From Kaistia defluvii (lineage in GTDB: Bacteria; Pseudomonadota; Alphaproteobacteria; Rhizobiales; Kaistiaceae), in assembly GCF_040548815.1 (NCBI RefSeq), contig NZ_JBEPSM010000003.1, positions 186,001-250,000 on the forward strand: a stretch of DNA of 64,000 bases, read 5' to 3'. How positions within the stretch are numbered: position 1 is the first letter of the stretch; each line of letters begins with the position of its first letter. The position numbers and the translations under genes are program-made. The notes below the pieces were generated by a model. The model was not told the origin of the DNA, ran no database searches, and saw only the letters and a list, made by a program, of their open reading frames with translations. Positions 1 through 8,720 of this stretch are shown here, one piece after another.

Positions 1-409
1 CGCCAGCTTTCTTGGCCTTCTCAATGCCCGCCCGCTGGCGGTCGGCAATGAAGGTGCGCTCCATCTCCGCGACCATGCCAAGTACCGTCACCAGAATGCG
101 TCCGGTGTCAGTGCCGGTCGTGAACTCGGGCTCCAGGACACGAAGGGCCGCTCCCTTGGCGTCCAGTTCATGAACGAGGTTGAGGACGTCCCGCGTGGAT
201 CGTCCGAGCCTGTCGAGCTTGACGACCACAAGCTCGTCACCGGGGCGGATGAAATCAATCAGAGTCGCCAACTCATCGCGCCTTTCGCGGCTCTTTCCGC
301 TAACCTTTTCGGAGCGCACGAGATCGCATCCGGCCGCGCTGAGCCGGGTCATCTGGGTCTCAAGATCCTGATCATGGGTCGAGACGCGAGCGTAGCCATA
401 GCGGGCCAT
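1..409 (-). CDS. Serine recombinase (resolvase/invertase family), C-terminus beyond window
   Basis: The visible first 136 residues are the catalytic domain of a resolvase/invertase serine recombinase. The start reads MARYGYARVSTHDQ, with nucleophile Ser10 and Arg8. The conserved KLDRLGRS segment holding the active-site arginines follows near residue 64, and the long E helix (MVAEMERTFIADRQ) near residue 115. The helix-turn-helix DNA-binding part would lie off the left edge. The ATG is at 407-409. These enzymes cut and rejoin DNA at short dyad sites, and a dyad-rich site lies directly upstream (424-501). It is related to, but not a copy of, the recombinase at 4885-5508. It is cut by the window edge, not visibly broken. 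Confidence 0.9.
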   Translation of the reverse strand, partial: MARYGYARVSTHDQDLETQMTRLSAAGCDLVRSEKVSGKSRERRDELATLIDFIRPGDELVVVKLDRLGRSTRDVLNLVHELDAKGAALRVLEPEFTTGTDTGRILVTVLGMVAEMERTFIADRQRAGIEKAKKAG

Positions 410-423
410 AAGGTTCTCCGAGT

Positions 424-501
424 GTCACATTAGGATGCACCCTGTCGCTATGTCGTAACATTGATATAAAATCAATCCTAATGTGACGATCCTCGCGTCA
501 C
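424..501. promoter_or_regulatory. Candidate res site of the partial serine recombinase
   Basis: A perfect 13-bp inverted repeat occupies 424-436 and 475-487 (GTCACATTAGGAT and its complement). A second dyad, GTGAC...GTCAC, spans 483-501, and a small TTGAT/ATCAA dyad sits inside the first (461-475). Clustered dyads immediately upstream of a resolvase gene are the hallmark of a res site, which also carries the resolvase promoter. The core ATCCTAATG recurs in the site upstream of the second recombinase (5533-5567). Binding is inferred. Confidence 0.55.
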
Positions 502-907
502 ATCCACGTGTAACGCTGGAGTGCACCCAAAAGGGTCATCCACCCTTGGCGGTTTGGGTAGCTGGGCAGGTGGCACCATGTAGTCACGCCAAGAGCGCGG
601 CAGCGTCGCAGCATCTTTTTGGGGGGGCAGGACAACGGGGGAGGCAGGGGGGCGCTGCCCATTCAACTGGGGGGAATATCCCCCTGCAAATACCCCGCAG
701 TTTTTTGAGACTGGTTCGCTGGCGGGCTAACTCGTCGCTCTTTCCAGCATGAACATTATTTTGGTCGGGAAGGGCTTCGCAGACTCGCGGTGCGGATCGC
801 CCAAGCGGTTCCTCGTTGGATCGATACCACCCAGCCCAGAAACCGGTTTGTGATCCTTGGCAGGTGTCCTAATCAGGAGGCGGGACAGGGCACACGGGGG
901 GCTAGAA
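502..907. other. Gene-free leader of the MmeI-like gene, G-tract rich
   Basis: No convincing gene is seen between the res-like site and the restriction enzyme start. The stretch has runs of G on the plus strand (seven at 621-627 after five T, and several runs of five or six up to about 674) and a small dyad GGGGG-AATAT-CCCCC at 670-684. This may be the promoter region of the downstream enzyme. I could not identify clear -35/-10 boxes. Confidence 0.4.
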
Positions 908-3802
908 ATGGCGCTGACGCCGCACGCATTCATCGCAAGATGGCAGAATTCGCCGATCAAGGAACGGGCGGCGGCACAGCCCCACTTTCTGGATCTTTGC
1001 GAGATGCTGGGCGAGCCAAAGCCGTCTGATCTGGATCCAACCGGCAAGGATTACGGTTTCGAGGTCGGGGCCAACAAGACGACGGGAACGCCCGGTTTCG
1101 CCGATGTGTTCAAGCGCGGCCATTTCGCTTGGGAGTACAAAGGAACCGGAGCCAACCTTGACGACGCTTTTGCGCAGCTTCAGCGCTATGCCGTCGCGCT
1201 CGATAATCCGCCGCTGCTGATCGTCTCGGACATCGGGACCACGATCCGCATTCACACCAATTGGACCAATTCGGTCTCCAAGCGCTACGACATCGCGATT
1301 GCCGATCTTGCCGACCCGGTCAAGCGCGGCTGGCTCAAGTCGGCCCTGTACGATCCAGAGGCGCTGAAGCCGTCCAAGACGCGGCAGCAATTGACCGAGG
1401 AAGCGGCGGGCGAATTCGCGGTACTGGCGCGTTCGTTGCGCGAGCGAGGCCACGATCCCGAGCAGGTCGCCCACTTCATTAACCGGCTTGTCTTCTGCAT
1501 GTTCGCCGAGGACGTGAAGCTGCTTCCTGAGGGCCTGTTCACGAAGATGCTGGAGCGGGCGCTGGATTACCCGGCCGAGTTCGAAGATTTCGCCCGCGAC
1601 CTGTTCGGAGCCATGACGAAGGGTGGCAGGGTCGGCTTCGAGAAGGTGAAGTGGTTCAACGGTGGTCTCTTCGATGGCGACCTCGTGTTCCCCTTGAACC
1701 GGGACGAGATCCAGATCGTCCATCGGGCGGCCAGCCTGTTCTGGGGCGACGTGGACCCCTCCATTCTCGGAACGCTGTTCGAGCGTGGTCTCGATCCCGA
1801 CAAGCGCAGCCAACTCGGTGCGCATTATACGGACCGGGACAAGATCATGCAGATCATCAATCCCGTGATCGTTGAGCCGCTGTTCGCCGAGTGGAGCGCC
1901 GCCAAGGCCCAGATCGAGGCGCTCATGGCCAAGGCACTGGAGACGAAGGGTGCACCCGCCACGAAGGCCCGGAACCAAGCGCAACTGGTGCTGGATCAAT
2001 ACCTGCAACGGCTTGCCGACTTCCGAGTGCTGGACCCGGCCTGTGGCTCGGGAAACTTTCTCTATCTCGCCCTGAAGGCCCTGAAGGATCTTGAGCATCG
2101 CGCACAGGTCGAAGCGGAGACCTTGGGCATGCCGCGCCGCTTTCCGCAGATCGGTCCGGAAGTCGTTCACGGCATCGAAATTAATCCGTATGCCGCCGAA
2201 CTGGCGCGGGTGTCGGTCTGGATAGGTGAAATCCAGTGGATGCTGCGCAATGGCTTCTCTGCCACCGAGAACCCCGTGCTGAAGCCGCTGGATAATATTC
2301 AGTGTCGCGACGCATTGATGACTTGGGAGGTTCCGGGTGATGGCTCTGAGGGCCGCTGGATCGAGGCGGTGTGGCCCGAGGCGGACGCTATTGTTGGTAA
2401 TCCGCCATTTCTAGGTGGCAAACTCCTGAGGGCCGAGTTGGGTGATGTCCAGGTCGGACGATTGTTCACGCTCTATGCCGGGCGGGTGCCAGCGGAAGCG
2501 GATCTTGTGATCTACTGGTTGGAGAAGGGGCTGCAAGCCATCGACGCCGGTCGAACGGAGCGGGTCGGTTTCGTTGCGACCAATTCCATCCGAGGTGGAG
2601 CCAATCGCCGTGTTCTGGACAGGATCGCAGACGGACCGGGTATTGTGGCCGCTTGGGCTGACGAACCGTGGACGGTGGAAGGTGCCGCCGTTCGGGTATC
2701 AATGGCGGTCTATGGTGAGCGGCGGAACGGAGAGGACATGCGGCTGGATGGACACTCGGTCCAGCGGATCAACTCGGATCTGACATCCTCTGCCCACGAT
2801 TTGACCAAGGCGAAGCGATTGCGGGAGAACCTCGGGGTTGCCTTCATGGGCGATACCAAGGGCGGAGCCTTCGATGTGCCGGGGGATGTGGCGAGGCAAT
2901 GGCTGGCGCTTCCACTTAATCCCAACGGCCGAGGAAATTCCGATGTTTTGAGGCCATGGGTGAATGGGCTGGACCTCATGCGCCGCCCCCGCGACATGTG
3001 GATCATCGATTTCGGATGGGAGACGGATGAAGGCGACGCTGCCCTATACGAGGTCCCCTATGGTCACATTCTCGCGGCTGTCCGGCCTGTTCGCGCATCC
3101 AATAAGCGAGAGGCCTACCGTCGCCTATGGTGGCGGCATGTTGAGCCCCGGCAGGGGATGTGGAAGCGACTTCGCCCCCTTCATCGGTTTGTCGTCACCC
3201 CCACGGTCGCGAAGCATCGGCTGTTCGTCTGGGAAGCCTCTCCGACAATCCCCGATCACCAACTGATCGCCATTGCCCGCGATGATGGCACCACGTTCGG
3301 TATCCTGCACTCTCGCTTTCACGAGCTTTGGGCCCTGGGGCTGGGCACATGGCTGGGGGTCGGCAATGATCCAAGATACACGCCAACCACCACTTTCGAG
3401 ACTTTCCCGTTCCCCAAGGGGCTGACGCCAGATATCCCCGCGATGAACTATGCCGACGACCCGCGCGCCACCGCCATCACCGTAGCAGCAGAACGCCTCA
3501 ACGCACTTCGCGAAAATTGGCTCAATCCCGCTGACCTTGTGCGGCGAGAGCCGGAGGTCGTCCCCGGCTACCCGGATCGCATCCTGCCGGTCGATGATGC
3601 AGCTGCGGCAGTGCTGAAGAAGCGGACGCTGACCAACCTCTACAACCAGCGCCCGGCGTGGCTCGACAATGCTCACAGGGCCTTGGATGCAGCCGTCGCA
3701 GTGGCCTATGGCTGGCCCGATGATCTGACCGATGACGAAGTTCTGACGCGGCTGTTCGCCCTCAATCAGGAGCGGGCAGCGCAGCAGGACGCGGCGGACT
3801 GA
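908..3802 (+). CDS. MmeI-like single-chain restriction-modification enzyme (type IIL/IIG)
   Basis: A protein of about 964 residues joining endonuclease, N6-adenine methyltransferase and target-recognition parts, as in MmeI-family enzymes. Near the N-terminus is D-x9-EYK (Asp66, Glu76, Lys78 from the ATG at 908), the PD-(D/E)XK cleavage motif with MmeI spacing. A helical linker and the GALFERGLDP/GAHYT-type segment follow, then methylase motif I (DPACGSGNF, near residue 376) and catalytic motif IV (NPPF, near residue 497). The C-terminal third is the likely target-recognition domain. An in-frame start exists at 857, but family alignment begins with MALTPHAFIARW at 908. All catalytic motifs look intact, so it is probably active. 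The recognition sequence cannot be predicted here. Its role in the island is probably defence. Confidence 0.88.
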   Translation: MALTPHAFIARWQNSPIKERAAAQPHFLDLCEMLGEPKPSDLDPTGKDYGFEVGANKTTGTPGFADVFKRGHFAWEYKGTGANLDDAFAQLQRYAVALDNPPLLIVSDIGTTIRIHTNWTNSVSKRYDIAIADLADPVKRGWLKSALYDPEALKPSKTRQQLTEEAAGEFAVLARSLRERGHDPEQVAHFINRLVFCMFAEDVKLLPEGLFTKMLERALDYPAEFEDFARDLFGAMTKGGRVGFEKVKWFNGGLFDGDLVFPLNRDEIQIVHRAASLFWGDVDPSILGTLFERGLDPDKRSQLGAHYTDRDKIMQIINPVIVEPLFAEWSAAKAQIEALMAKALETKGAPATKARNQAQLVLDQYLQRLADFRVLDPACGSGNFLYLALKALKDLEHRAQVEAETLGMPRRFPQIGPEVVHGIEINPYAAELARVSVWIGEIQWMLRNGFSATENPVLKPLDNIQCRDALMTWEVPGDGSEGRWIEAVWPEADAIVGNPPFLGGKLLRAELGDVQVGRLFTLYAGRVPAEADLVIYWLEKGLQAIDAGRTERVGFVATNSIRGGANRRVLDRIADGPGIVAAWADEPWTVEGAAVRVSMAVYGERRNGEDMRLDGHSVQRINSDLTSSAHDLTKAKRLRENLGVAFMGDTKGGAFDVPGDVARQWLALPLNPNGRGNSDVLRPWVNGLDLMRRPRDMWIIDFGWETDEGDAALYEVPYGHILAAVRPVRASNKREAYRRLWWRHVEPRQGMWKRLRPLHRFVVTPTVAKHRLFVWEASPTIPDHQLIAIARDDGTTFGILHSRFHELWALGLGTWLGVGNDPRYTPTTTFETFPFPKGLTPDIPAMNYADDPRATAITVAAERLNALRENWLNPADLVRREPEVVPGYPDRILPVDDAAAAVLKKRTLTNLYNQRPAWLDNAHRALDAAVAVAYGWPDDLTDDEVLTRLFALNQERAAQQDAAD

Positions 3803-4884
3803 AGCGAGGATGACCTCCTAGGGAGAAGCGAAAACGTGTCGTGAGCCCTGTGTCACGCGCACGCCGGTTATGCGAGATCGAGACGCGCGCGCCGTCGAAT
3901 AGCCGCCGGTCTGATGTGAAGATGGGTCGGTCTCCCATGGGGCCTCCATAACGATCGATGGTGCGCAGGATCGGGTTTGCTTCAGTCAGGATGACCAGCA
4001 TCGAAGGGCGCTTTCCATCCTTGCGGTCGAGTCAAGTACGGGCCTCACCATCTGAGATGGCCATCTGGTCAGGCGGCGCGCGGATGGCTGCCAGCGAAGC
4101 CACCGCAAGGCTAGAGGCGAGCATTGAAGGGATGGAGGAACTGACGAGCGGAACACGCCGGTCAGACAGCGACCAGCAGTGCTATTTCACGCTCGATGGC
4201 CAATCCCAATGGTTAGTCGAATAGAGACAGGGACTAGCATCCGAAAGTGGCGCTTCGAATTGATGGTGTTGGACGCACCCTTCTTTCGCAGCTCACGGTG
4301 CTTTCCGCTCCGTGTTCGGGTACGTCGTGGCCGTATTGCCTGACAACTCATATTTTTGGGGTGTTCGACGTAAGGGCGAAAACCAATAGAGAAGACCTGA
4401 GTCGACCCTATACCCCTAAGCGATCATTGAGTTTTCACTCAGAGATAGTTCATTAAGAGGGAGGTATATGAGTGTGTATCTGATTTAGTTCGATCATTCC
4501 GCTGATCTCTGACACGTCCCCCTAGTTCACATGTCGTTTCCACAACGTGCACGATATGTATAACGTTACGTACACCTTTTAGGTTTTATCATATCCCTCA
4601 GATGGGCGTAATTAATCGTCTTCTACCTGAAGGCGTACGGATAGAGAGGAATATACCAGAAGTTGCGTTAACATGAAGATGGGACAGAAGTGGTCGGTTG
4701 GCACACGTCCGCTTGTCTTTGGTTGGCAACGTTCGCTCGTTTCGGCTCCCACGATGACTGATTGCGCTCCGTAAGAGCCTCGCGGCCCTTGGGGAGCCCG
4801 TTCTAATGGCACCTATCTGGCGCGCAATAATCGCTCGATGGGTTGCGTCATTTTTCGCGGTGAGCTTTCGAGAAGAGCGCGAGA
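3803..4884. other. 1.1 kb stretch without a recognisable gene
   Basis: No reading frame here resembles a known protein. Small frames at 3958-4224 (plus) and 3762-4001 (minus) lack convincing ribosome sites and codon pattern. The middle part (about 4340-4670) is clearly more AT-rich than the rest of the window and contains short palindromic words such as AACGTT and GTGCAC around 4550-4575. It could be a decayed region or a regulatory segment of the island. Confidence 0.5.
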
Positions 4885-5508
4885 CTACCCTTCCGCCTTG
4901 CCGACGCCCTCTAGCGCCCTGTAGACGCTCCCACGGCCTATCCCTAGCGCCTTGGCGATCTCAGTCGGCGTCTTGCCCTCGGCGTTCAGCTTCCTTGCAT
5001 CGTCGGCTTTGAGTCGCGCAGTCGGCTTGCGTCCAAGGTATTTGCCTTCGGCCTTGGCCTTGGCGATTCCCTCGCGCTGGCGCTCCAGCATCATCTCGCG
5101 TTCGAACTGGGCGAAGCCGGAAAAGATGTTGAGAATGAGCCGCCCGGTGGCGCTCTTGGTGTCGACCGTCTCGCCGCCTAGGTTTAGTACCCTGAGGCTG
5201 ACACCCTTCTCGTCCAGCGCCCGCACGACGTCCCAGAGGTTGATCGTAGAGCGAGCCAGGCGATCGATCTTGGTCACCACCAACGTGTCGCCCTCGCGGA
5301 CGTATTCCATCGCCCGTTCTAGTTCAGGCCGCTTGCCCACGGACGACGCTTGTTCAAGGAAGAGCTTGACGCATCCGGTCGCGAGAAGATCGCGCCGCTG
5401 GGCTTCAAGGCCCGCCTCCTGCTCGGTGGTCGAGGTCCTGCCATAGCCGATGAGGTGACCGATTGAAGGATGTGTCGTCGTCACGTCGTCGCTGCCCAGA
5501 GTGTCCAA
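4885..5508 (-). CDS. Serine recombinase (resolvase family) with HTH
   Basis: A 207-residue resolvase. The catalytic core begins YGRTST with nucleophile Ser26, has KIDRLARS with the active-site arginines near residue 79, the E-helix region FAQFEREMMLERQ near 133-145, and a C-terminal helix-turn-helix (TPTEIAKALGIGRGSVYRAL). There is no in-frame ATG before the catalytic serine: the candidate starts are TTG at 5508 and GTG at 5484, and an in-frame stop lies just upstream. The N-terminal extension of about 20 residues is therefore uncertain. It likely resolves or inverts DNA at the dyad cluster 5533-5614. No partner transposase is visible, so it may be an orphan of a transposon or serve the island. 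Confidence 0.9.
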   Translation of the reverse strand: MDTLGSDDVTTTHPSIGHLIGYGRTSTTEQEAGLEAQRRDLLATGCVKLFLEQASSVGKRPELERAMEYVREGDTLVVTKIDRLARSTINLWDVVRALDEKGVSLRVLNLGGETVDTKSATGRLILNIFSGFAQFEREMMLERQREGIAKAKAEGKYLGRKPTARLKADDARKLNAEGKTPTEIAKALGIGRGSVYRALEGVGKAEG

Positions 5509-5532
5509 AAGGTCTGAGCATGAGAGTCAGAA

Positions 5533-5614
5533 GCGTCCATAATGTCAATATCTATCCTAATGGACGCACTAAGTGCCGGTACGGACACGTCCGTTAGGGC
5601 GAGGTCCAATGGAC
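5533..5614. promoter_or_regulatory. Three-dyad res-like site upstream of serine recombinase
   Basis: Three inverted repeats lie in a row: GCGTCCAT/ATGGACGC at 5533-5540 and 5560-5567, ACGGAC-AC-GTCCGT at 5581-5594, and GTCC-AAT-GGAC at 5604-5614. All share a GTCC/GGAC half-site. This is the three-subsite architecture expected of a resolvase res site, and it sits immediately upstream of the recombinase. The first dyad shares ATCCTAATG with the site at 424-487. Confidence 0.6.
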
Positions 5615-5783
5615 ATCAAAGGTGTAGCCATCGGATCATTCGTGCAATCAACAGTAACGGATAGGCTGCATTATGGGGGTCGAGGGCGGGGTATGGGGGA
5701 CAATAGCAGTTGCGCGCGAATGAATATCTGGCTGGGGATCGGAGCCAAAATTTTAGAGTGTTTTTGGTCGACGCGCGAAGGGG

Positions 5784-7547
5784 CTAGTCGAACCGGAAAC
5801 CAAACAATCCTGCTGCTACGTCTGCATCGGACAACAGCGGGTCACAAACGGCGGATTGCCGATCGAACGAAGGGGGAAGCGGCAAGCGGTCGTACACGTC
5901 TGAGTTCAGTGTGACGATGTACTGGCCAGCGAGTTCGTCAGCAGCCTCCTTGCCCAAAACGAGTGCCTGAGCAACCTGTCGCTCGTCCACGCCGTCAAAC
6001 AAATGGCTGTCGTGAACGAGGAACTTCGGGCCGCCGTGTTCCGCGTTGCTGCTCTTGAAGAGTGCATAGTCGAGGCAAAAAATCTCTATCTGCGAAATGC
6101 CGCCACCACGATCCCCCTCAATCTTGATCTCGAAAGTGGGTCCGTTGTCTTCCACGCCAATCTCAAACGCGCCGCTGCGATCATCGTACAGTCGTTCGAT
6201 GGCTTGCCCAACGAACAGCACGGCCCGGTCCAACCGCTTCTGACGGGCCCGATGGTCATCCTGAAGGCGGCGCTTAATGTTGGCCCGGTCGATCTCCAAC
6301 TCGGTGTTCTTACCTTCCAAAACCTCAGCAGCCTTGTATCGTTCACGAAGCGCCGACAACTCTGCCTGTTGCCCCGACACTTGTACTTGGAGAGCTACAA
6401 GGTCCTCAAACGCGCCGAACCCGGCAAGCTGCCTGAGGATACCGCTTCGCTCCTCGTCAAGTTCAGCCGTCTTGGCATCGGCGGAACCGATTTGTTCCTC
6501 GATGACTGCGCTCTCGGCCTCGAGACGTTTTTTGCGGTTCGCAATGACGGATTGATGAAAGGCCGACACTTCCTCAAACCGGCGCACAGCAATTTCCGGC
6601 AGTTCCACACCTACGGCCCGATACATTCGGTCAACCGCATCTTCTTGTGGTGGCTTTTCGTCAACCAATGCGCGACGTAGGTGGTCGAGTGACTGCTTGA
6701 GCAGTACCTTTTCTCGTTCAAGTCCGAGCATCTCGGCACGCAACGCCGCTGCGCGGTCAGACCACTGCTTGTAGGCATCAAGTACGCGAAACTCGCCGAC
6801 GTTGCCTTGCAACTGCGCGACGGAGGCTTCCAGCTTCACTATCTTAGGTCGGAGCTCTGCAACGGTTCCGATGATCTCTCCGACAGCGCCGCCCTTCGCC
6901 GCCCTTTTTAGCTCGGTGAGCTGCCGCTCTTGCTGGCGAACCCCCTCTAGTGCGGACGGCACCGACCAATCCAGTCCAAGCAGGTAAGACAAGGCAACTT
7001 GAGTGTCCCACGGTTGCTGCTTTTCTGAACTCGCCTGAGGGTGCAGGAAGCCTCCCTTGCGGCGGGCGAAGTACGAGACGAGCGAGCGAAAGCTCGGAGA
7101 GTAGGAGGCGTCGTACGCAGTCCCTTTCGTGGGGAACGGAAGTCCAAAAAAGTAGTGGCCGAGAGTCGCCTTCCAGTTCTCATTGGAGACGTAGTGCCCA
7201 CGAACCTTATCGACCTTCATAGGCAGTTGAAGGGCCTCACCGTCTTCCTCCCGTATCAGGATTTTGGACGCATCAGATGCCGTGCGCCCGACCTGAACCT
7301 TTCGACCTGCCAGCAGGAAGGTGCCATAGAACACATGATGGGCTAGCTTTTCGTGTGCCGCCAAATGGTTCTTGGCGGAGCTTCCAAGCAGGAAATGTAG
7401 AAGCTCTACCGTACTGGACTTTCCGGCGCTGTTCCGGGTCTTTCGCTCGTTTGAGCCCTTAGACTTATGCGACAAGAGTACGTTCATTCCGCCCCTGAAT
7501 AAGAGCGGCTTGAAGCTCGGGAGGTCGCTTTCAATGGACAGGATCAT
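5784..7547 (-). CDS. ABC-3C system SMC-like ATPase (DUF2326-like)
   Basis: A 587-residue SMC/RecN-like ATPase. The N-terminal nucleotide-binding half has a Walker A variant RNSAGKSS (Lys43). A long charged coiled-coil region runs from about residue 195 to 455. The C-terminal half has GGISQIEIF and a Walker B-like segment FLVHDSHLFDGVDERQ near residue 509, where the usual Asp-Glu is Asp-Ser; this is a feature I associate with DUF2326 ATPases of ABC-three-component systems. The chosen ATG (7547) has GAGG upstream and overlaps the preceding gene by 17 nt; TTG 7580 and ATG 7577 are alternatives. It is third in a coupled operon with a small middle component and an effector. The ATPase is expected to sense DNA or invader structures and license the effector. 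Function is inferred from family and context. Confidence 0.85.
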   Translation of the reverse strand: MILSIESDLPSFKPLLFRGGMNVLLSHKSKGSNERKTRNSAGKSSTVELLHFLLGSSAKNHLAAHEKLAHHVFYGTFLLAGRKVQVGRTASDASKILIREEDGEALQLPMKVDKVRGHYVSNENWKATLGHYFFGLPFPTKGTAYDASYSPSFRSLVSYFARRKGGFLHPQASSEKQQPWDTQVALSYLLGLDWSVPSALEGVRQQERQLTELKRAAKGGAVGEIIGTVAELRPKIVKLEASVAQLQGNVGEFRVLDAYKQWSDRAAALRAEMLGLEREKVLLKQSLDHLRRALVDEKPPQEDAVDRMYRAVGVELPEIAVRRFEEVSAFHQSVIANRKKRLEAESAVIEEQIGSADAKTAELDEERSGILRQLAGFGAFEDLVALQVQVSGQQAELSALRERYKAAEVLEGKNTELEIDRANIKRRLQDDHRARQKRLDRAVLFVGQAIERLYDDRSGAFEIGVEDNGPTFEIKIEGDRGGGISQIEIFCLDYALFKSSNAEHGGPKFLVHDSHLFDGVDERQVAQALVLGKEAADELAGQYIVTLNSDVYDRLPLPPSFDRQSAVCDPLLSDADVAAGLFGFRFD

Positions 7548-7794
7548 TGCGAACCTCAGCCCTAGAAATGAGCCCATCAACGAGGTTCAGGGCGGACACA
7601 GCGTAGAGGAAGGTCAGTGATTGGACAAACTCGTCATAGCTGATCGGAGTGGCGGCGGCGCTTCGTGACCGTGCCTCCCTTACCCGCTCCCACACCTCTG
7701 AGACTGCACGGGGCTCGGCTATCGCTGCAATTATCTCTGCGCCAATGCCAATCAGCGACCGTGATGGGGGTAGATGCTTCGTGGGAAGTATCAT
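7531..7794 (-). CDS. ABC-3C system middle component
   Basis: An 87-residue protein between the effector and the ATPase. Its ATG overlaps the effector stop (ATGA, 7791-7794) and its end overlaps the ATPase start, so the three are translationally coupled. The segment PISYDEFVQSLTFLYAVSALNLVDG resembles a small winged-helix/helical middle component of ABC-3C systems, which is thought to bridge ATPase and effector. There is no catalytic motif. The assignment rests mainly on size, position and this motif. Confidence 0.75.
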   Translation of the reverse strand: MILPTKHLPPSRSLIGIGAEIIAAIAEPRAVSEVWERVREARSRSAAATPISYDEFVQSLTFLYAVSALNLVDGLISRAEVRNDPVH

Positions 7795-8720
7795 GCCGAC
7801 ACCTTCGATGGGTCGTCCTCGAAAATGTCACATGCATCGAAGAGGTAGGCCAAGAGCGCGTGAGCCGCGACTTGTCTAGATGCAGTCACAGAGCCTATGC
7901 CCGTCAGGCGTTCGTATAGCGCGTCCATGATTTCGCCAGGCTTGAGACCTTCATGCCTCAGCGCCACATAACGCTCGGAGAAACTTTTGGCTACCTTGTC
8001 GCCCGTGGTGGCTTCCGGGTGTCTCTCAAAGTACTCCCGAACATATGGCTCGTTCAGTGAACCTGCGGTGATAAGGTGAACCCAATGTGGCGGGAGCTTG
8101 TTGAACGAGAGCTTGTCTGCTGGAACGGGCTTCACAGTCGCGGGCTGTGCGCTGCTCGCCCCAATGGCTTGCATTAGGGCGTCAACGGCCTCACGCACGT
8201 CGCTGAGGTTGAGATTTCGACTATCCTCTGCGGTGGCCGCAGGTCCCAGCAGATAGAGTAGGTCGGCTGGGGGCAGCGACAACACGATCGATTCTAGGCC
8301 GGCCGGACCGACGAAACCGAATGTTCGGGTTGGATTTGCCTTCTTTAGCGCCTCCAGTTCCTCAACAGCCGTGACGGGTAGCCCATCCACCATGTTATGG
8401 CCGAAGTGCCATTCCTTCATGATGGATCTCAAGTGGCCGTCGGCAAGCGCGTAGTCAGCGGAAATCTTTCCGGTCAAAGTCGTGGAGTTCACCGCCGCGT
8501 CCTGCAGCTTTCCAAAGCATTGATATATGCGCCCCGTTGAAGCGAGATAGCCGTCGCATCCCTTATCGCCAACTGAGCCAAACGGACGCACGCGGACGAA
8601 ATCTGCTCCATGCTTCTTCTCAAGAACAGTCGAGAAGAAGTCCTGGAATGCGGTGCCGAAGACACTTCGGACCTTCAGATTGAAGATGACCTTGTAGTGA
8701 TAAAGTTGCAGCGCGTCCAT
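7791..8720 (-). CDS. ABC-3C effector, restriction-endonuclease-like N-terminus plus ABC-3C C-terminal domain
   Basis: A 309-residue protein, first gene of the operon. Residues about 20-75 resemble an Mrr-like nuclease core: a helix FGTAFQDFFSTVLEK, then GDKGCDGY (Asp52, Asp56) and IYQCFGK (Gln67). The usual lysine two places after Gln is Phe69, with Lys71 nearby, so the active site is variant. The C-terminal 100 residues (from PPHWVHLITAG to ACDIFEDD) look like the conserved ABC-3C docking domain. The ATG at 8720 has a seven-G Shine-Dalgarno tract 3 nt upstream; a GTG at 8735 is the alternative. The known ABC-3C design suggests a toxin-like nuclease that is triggered through the ATPase. Nuclease activity is not proven by the sequence. 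Confidence 0.78.
   Translation of the reverse strand: MDALQLYHYKVIFNLKVRSVFGTAFQDFFSTVLEKKHGADFVRVRPFGSVGDKGCDGYLASTGRIYQCFGKLQDAAVNSTTLTGKISADYALADGHLRSIMKEWHFGHNMVDGLPVTAVEELEALKKANPTRTFGFVGPAGLESIVLSLPPADLLYLLGPAATAEDSRNLNLSDVREAVDALMQAIGASSAQPATVKPVPADKLSFNKLPPHWVHLITAGSLNEPYVREYFERHPEATTGDKVAKSFSERYVALRHEGLKPGEIMDALYERLTGIGSVTASRQVAAHALLAYLFDACDIFEDDPSKVSA

Noticed and set aside
902..2170. A 422-codon minus-strand frame
   Set aside because: Shadow of the MmeI-like gene; no recognisable motif.
3958..4224. 88-codon frame in the island gap
   Set aside because: No ribosome site, no recognisable motif and composition unlike the neighbours.
5573..5914. Plus-strand frame overlapping the ABC ATPase end
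   Set aside because: It runs through the res-like dyads and antisense to the ATPase C-terminus; no motif.
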